Positions 61,435 to 64,000 of a stretch of 64,000 nucleotides of DNA are shown here, one piece after another. The stretch is from NCBI RefSeq assembly GCF_040939785.1, contig NZ_CP162553.1, positions 5,909,001-5,973,000 on the forward strand, written 5' to 3'. Source of the DNA: Bradyrhizobium lupini (GTDB lineage: Bacteria; Pseudomonadota; Alphaproteobacteria; Rhizobiales; Xanthobacteraceae). The notes under the pieces are model-generated. The model saw nothing but the letters and a program-made list of their open reading frames with translations. It searched no databases and was not told the DNA's origin. Both the position numbers and the translations under genes were made by a program. Each line of letters begins with the position of its first letter. The stretch's first letter is position 1.

Positions 61435-62475
61435 ATGCGGTCGGCGGGATGCCTGAGTGCGATACCTAGCGCGACTGGTGGTATTGCTCGGCTGGCCTGC
61501 GCGCGAGTCGCGGAATCTGGGAAAGATCCAGCAGCGCTGCTTTCGAAAGCGGGATTGACGCTGAACGACTTCAGCGACCCCGCGGTCCGGCTCGAAGTGT
61601 CGACCCAGATCATGCTTCTCGAGTTGGCCGCCATAGAATTGGAAGACGATATCTTGGGTTTTCGGCTCGCGCGAGGCTTTGACTTGCGCCAAATCGGCCT
61701 TGTTTACTACGTTTTGGCGTCGTCTGAGAATGTCGCCGATGCGCTTCGCGCCGCGGAGCGGTACAGCCGGATCATGAATGAGGGAGTCCGGCTGCGCTTC
61801 AACATGGAGGGGCATACTGCGACCATCGCGCTCGAATATGTTGGTGTCGATCGAATGGGCGACCGGCAACAAATCGAATTTTGGATCGTGACGCTGGTGC
61901 GGATCTGCAGGCAGGTAACGGACGGTCGTCTGGTGCCGTCTCGGCTGCAGGTGAGGCATCTGCGAGCCGGGATGCCCCCCGAATTTAGAATGTTCTTTGG
62001 CAGGGACGTCGAGTTCGGCGCGGACCGCGATGTTATCTCTTTTCCGGTGCCAGTGGCACTGCTCCCGCTGGTCGGCCGCGACGGCTATCTGCACGATTTG
62101 TTGCGACGTTATGCGGATGAAGCCTTGGTACGGAAAGCGCCGCATGGCGCGACGCTCCGTTCAAAAGTCGAGAAGACGCTTACCACGCTGCTACCTCACG
62201 GTAGAGGCGTCGCGAAGGAAGTCGCGCGGCAGTTGGGACTGAGTACCCGCACCTTGTCGCGCAAGCTTGGCGAAGAGAAGACGTCCTTCGCTGAAATTCT
62301 TGATCAACTGCGCGCCGCGCTCGCCAAGCGTTATCTCGAAGAGGAGCAGCTGCCCGTGTCCGAAGTTTCTTGGCTGCTTGGCTATCGCGAACTGAGTTCG
62401 CTCACACACGCGTTCAAGCGATGGACCGGAATGACACCTCGACAGTTCCGGTCCAGGCGGTCTCAACCGAGCTGA
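61435..62475 (+). CDS. AraC-family regulator (OruR/ArgR-like sensor type)
   Basis: A 346-residue regulator. The N-terminal ~200 residues match the Arabinose_bd type of sensor (ESGKDPAALLSKAGLTLNDF, then LELAAIELEDDILGFRLARG and QIEFWIVTLVRICRQVT). The C-terminal AraC DNA-binding domain has two helix-turn-helix motifs (VAKEVARQLGLSTRTLSRKL and VSEVSWLLGYRELSSLTHAF followed by KRWTGMTPRQF). A FixK-type box is 134 bp upstream, making it a possible second-tier regulator under oxygen control. Its own targets are unknown. Confidence 0.87.
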   Translation: MRSAGCLSAIPSATGGIARLACARVAESGKDPAALLSKAGLTLNDFSDPAVRLEVSTQIMLLELAAIELEDDILGFRLARGFDLRQIGLVYYVLASSENVADALRAAERYSRIMNEGVRLRFNMEGHTATIALEYVGVDRMGDRQQIEFWIVTLVRICRQVTDGRLVPSRLQVRHLRAGMPPEFRMFFGRDVEFGADRDVISFPVPVALLPLVGRDGYLHDLLRRYADEALVRKAPHGATLRSKVEKTLTTLLPHGRGVAKEVARQLGLSTRTLSRKLGEEKTSFAEILDQLRAALAKRYLEEEQLPVSEVSWLLGYRELSSLTHAFKRWTGMTPRQFRSRRSQPS

Positions 62476-62680
62476 ACAAATTCATCGTTTTACGTGAGGT
62501 GTGACGCTGAACGCAAAAACGCGCTGATAGGCCAGAGAACCGCACGCGCCTCGTGCGGGAGGCCACGCTTTCCGTGACGCCGACGGATGCATTGCGCGGC
62601 ATGATCTTGCTGAAAGTCATTGTGGTCACTGAACCAGCGTTGAGCTTGAGCGCGAGCCCGAACCATGCACAGCTCATTGA

Positions 62681-63214
62681 TCACGGCCCCTCTTTGCCCA
62701 GGCATAGCGCCAAACGCATCGTCTGTGGGTCGCGGTTCTTAGCCGGCTTAAAGCCAAACTTGCCGAGCACCGCCAGCATCGACCTGTTCTCGGGCAGGAC
62801 CTCCGCGGTGAGTTCACGCAATCCGGCATTGGAGGCGATCTCGCCAAGGTGGCGCATCAAGATGGAACCGATGCCTCGGCCCTGCCAAGCGTCTATGACG
62901 ACGAAGGCCAACTCGGCTCGTCCGGGCTCAAACACGACGTAGCGGCCGCCTCCGACAATCATTGTCCGCTCGGGGCTCTCGACCTCGCACACCAGCGCGA
63001 CGTGATTCTTGAAGTCGACATTCATGAAGAACGCGCGCTCCTTGTCGGAGAAATGACGCTTGATGCCGAAAAAACGGCGCTGCAACGACTGCGTGCTGGA
63101 CTGATCCAGCGCGTCGAGGACAGCCGTCTCGTCGGCCGGCCGCAGCGCTCGGAGTTCGGCCGTGCTGCCGTCCCGCAAGTGTTCCGTCACGCTGTATTTA
63201 GCGATGTCCCACAT
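62681..63214 (-). CDS. GNAT-family N-acetyltransferase under a FixK-type box
   Basis: A 177-residue enzyme of the GNAT fold that uses acetyl-CoA: LRDGSTAELRALRPADETAV, then beta strands (AELAFVVIDAWQGRGIGSIL) with the pyrophosphate-binding WQGRGIGS loop, RHLGEIASNAGLRELTAEVL and ENRSMLAVLGKFGF. Similar domains occur as the tail of acyl-CoA synthetase-like protein acetylases (Pat type), so lysine acetylation is possible. A TTGA-N6-TCAA box is centred 81 bp upstream. Confidence 0.88.
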   Translation of the reverse strand: MWDIAKYSVTEHLRDGSTAELRALRPADETAVLDALDQSSTQSLQRRFFGIKRHFSDKERAFFMNVDFKNHVALVCEVESPERTMIVGGGRYVVFEPGRAELAFVVIDAWQGRGIGSILMRHLGEIASNAGLRELTAEVLPENRSMLAVLGKFGFKPAKNRDPQTMRLALCLGKEGP

Positions 63215-63288
63215 GGAGGTCTCGGCTCGGGCGGCCGGAAAGCACGTCGGCCTGAGGCTGGTCTATGACAGGGCGGTTGGTCGCCCGT

Positions 63289-63302
63289 TTGATTTGTCTC
63301 AA
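63289..63302. promoter_or_regulatory. FixK/FNR-type box TTGATTTGTCTCAA
   Basis: A perfect TTGA-N6-TCAA site centred 81 bp upstream of the leftward GNAT gene start (63214). Confidence 0.65.
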
Positions 63303-63405
63303 GGGCCCGCAAAAAGCCGGCGGCCTGAATCTCAGCAGCAGCTCGACACATTCGGGCGGGATGACCCGCGTGACACGACTGGGCCGGGGTACTGACCGTC
63401 CAGCA

Positions 63406-63419
63406 TTGACCTATATCAA
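63406..63419. promoter_or_regulatory. FixK/FNR-type box TTGACCTATATCAA
   Basis: A perfect TTGA-N6-TCAA site centred 62 bp upstream of the DUF3141 gene start (63475). It and the GNAT box form a back-to-back pair, one for each divergent gene. Confidence 0.7.
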
Positions 63420-63474
63420 TGGCCCGCTGTTGCGGCCGGCTTTGGATGCATTCCTACGACATTGAGGTCGGAGC

Positions 63475-64000
63475 ATGCAGATGGAAGTGCCTGGATCGCC
63501 CGGTGGTCCGATGTCCGGCCTCGTCGCCTCGGCCGTTGAATACATGGTCGACGCGGGACAACGGAGCATACTCTTTCTCGATGTGATGCGCCGGCGCGGC
63601 GACCAATATCGGGAGCACGTCGCCCAAACCGCACCACACGTTCTGCAATATGCGGCCGAACTGATCATCGACGGCCGCGAGTTGGACGAACCCGTCAATT
63701 ACGTGCTTGTCCGCATCGTCCCGCCAGCCGCCGTCCAAATCGATTCCGCGCGGCGGCCGTTCATCGTGATTGATCCGCGCGCGGGGCACGGTCCAGGCAT
63801 CGGCGGGTTCAAGGCCGACAGCGAGATCGGCGTCGCGATGAAGGCGGGACATCCCTGCTACTTCATCGGCTTCCTGCCGGAGCCGGTGCCGGGCCAGACT
63901 ATCGAGCGTATCGCGCGTGCCGAGGCATTGTTCATCGAGAAGGTAGTCAGTTTTCATCGTGAAGCCGAAGGGAAACCCTGCGTCATAGGCAATTGCCAAG
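63475..64000 (+). CDS. DUF3141 protein (alpha/beta-hydrolase, PHA-synthase-related), cut by window edge
   Basis: The open frame runs to the window edge (175 residues seen). MQMEVPGSPGGPMSGLVASA is followed by VEYMVDAGQRSILFLDVMRR RGDQY (split here), NYVLVRIVPP and RPFIVIDPRAGHGPGIGGFK, then AGHPCYFIGFLPEPVPGQTI and GKPCVIGNCQ, which is probably the start of the nucleophile elbow. This is the DUF3141 family, large alpha/beta-hydrolase proteins related to polyhydroxyalkanoate synthases. A FixK-type box is 62 bp upstream, so induction at low oxygen is expected. GAGGTCGGAG precedes the ATG; 63481 is an alternative start. Confidence 0.88.
   Translation, partial: MQMEVPGSPGGPMSGLVASAVEYMVDAGQRSILFLDVMRRRGDQYREHVAQTAPHVLQYAAELIIDGRELDEPVNYVLVRIVPPAAVQIDSARRPFIVIDPRAGHGPGIGGFKADSEIGVAMKAGHPCYFIGFLPEPVPGQTIERIARAEALFIEKVVSFHREAEGKPCVIGNCQ

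Overview
The window looks like chromosomal DNA of a Bradyrhizobium-type alphaproteobacterium (order Hyphomicrobiales). The basis is high GC, strong GC bias at third codon positions, many small secreted proteins of the kind common in this genus, and FixK/FNR-type boxes (TTGA-N6-TCAA). This assignment is from family knowledge; no database search was run.

Region 1 (about 1-30 kb) is a rare-earth (lanthanide) dependent alcohol and formaldehyde oxidation island. The leftward set xoxF - xoxG - glutathione-dependent formaldehyde dehydrogenase faces an AraC-type regulator. A second leftward operon encodes another PQQ quinoprotein dehydrogenase, a small cytochrome c and a periplasmic binding protein. 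Both quinoproteins carry the Asp-x-Asp signature of lanthanide enzymes. Divergent from the second operon lie lanM (lanmodulin, four EF hands), a 26-residue pqqA and a putative outer-membrane protein. Next come a nitrate/sulfonate-type ABC transporter, a fused SoxYZ-like carrier, a metallo-beta-lactamase-fold hydrolase, a XoxJ-like binding protein and a PQQ-associated Cys-Cys-Trp protein. A five-gene ABC exporter/beta-propeller operon of the PQQ/lut type follows, then S-formylglutathione hydrolase, a MoxXY-like two-component pair and a TonB-dependent receptor. Together these could import lanthanide, supply the PQQ precursor, oxidise methanol and other alcohols, pass electrons to cytochrome c, and carry formaldehyde through the glutathione pathway towards formate.

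Region 2 (about 30-43.3 kb) is ordinary chromosome: small hypotheticals, a Tat-exported GH1 glycosidase, a thiolase, HU, a small heat-shock protein/Lon operon (lon is frameshifted here), a YciF-like protein, a MarC protein, a class II aldolase, a ClC channel and a DUF2798 protein.

Region 3 (about 43.3-64 kb) is a loosely packed accessory region of short envelope and regulatory genes. They include a K+ channel, FixJ-like regulator, NTF2-like protein, L,D-transpeptidase, lytic transglycosylase, an apparently solitary LpxD, NYN protein with altered catalytic residues, AraC and GNAT proteins, and DUF3141. It contains nine exact TTGA-N6-TCAA sites plus one TTGC-N6-GCAA variant. Most lie roughly 55-135 bp upstream of a start codon, which suggests an oxygen-controlled regulon. 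I found none in the intergenic regions I read in the first 43 kb. The region also has decayed genes at about 45.1 and 49.4-49.7 kb.

I saw no rRNA, tRNA, CRISPR array, intact insertion sequence or prophage.
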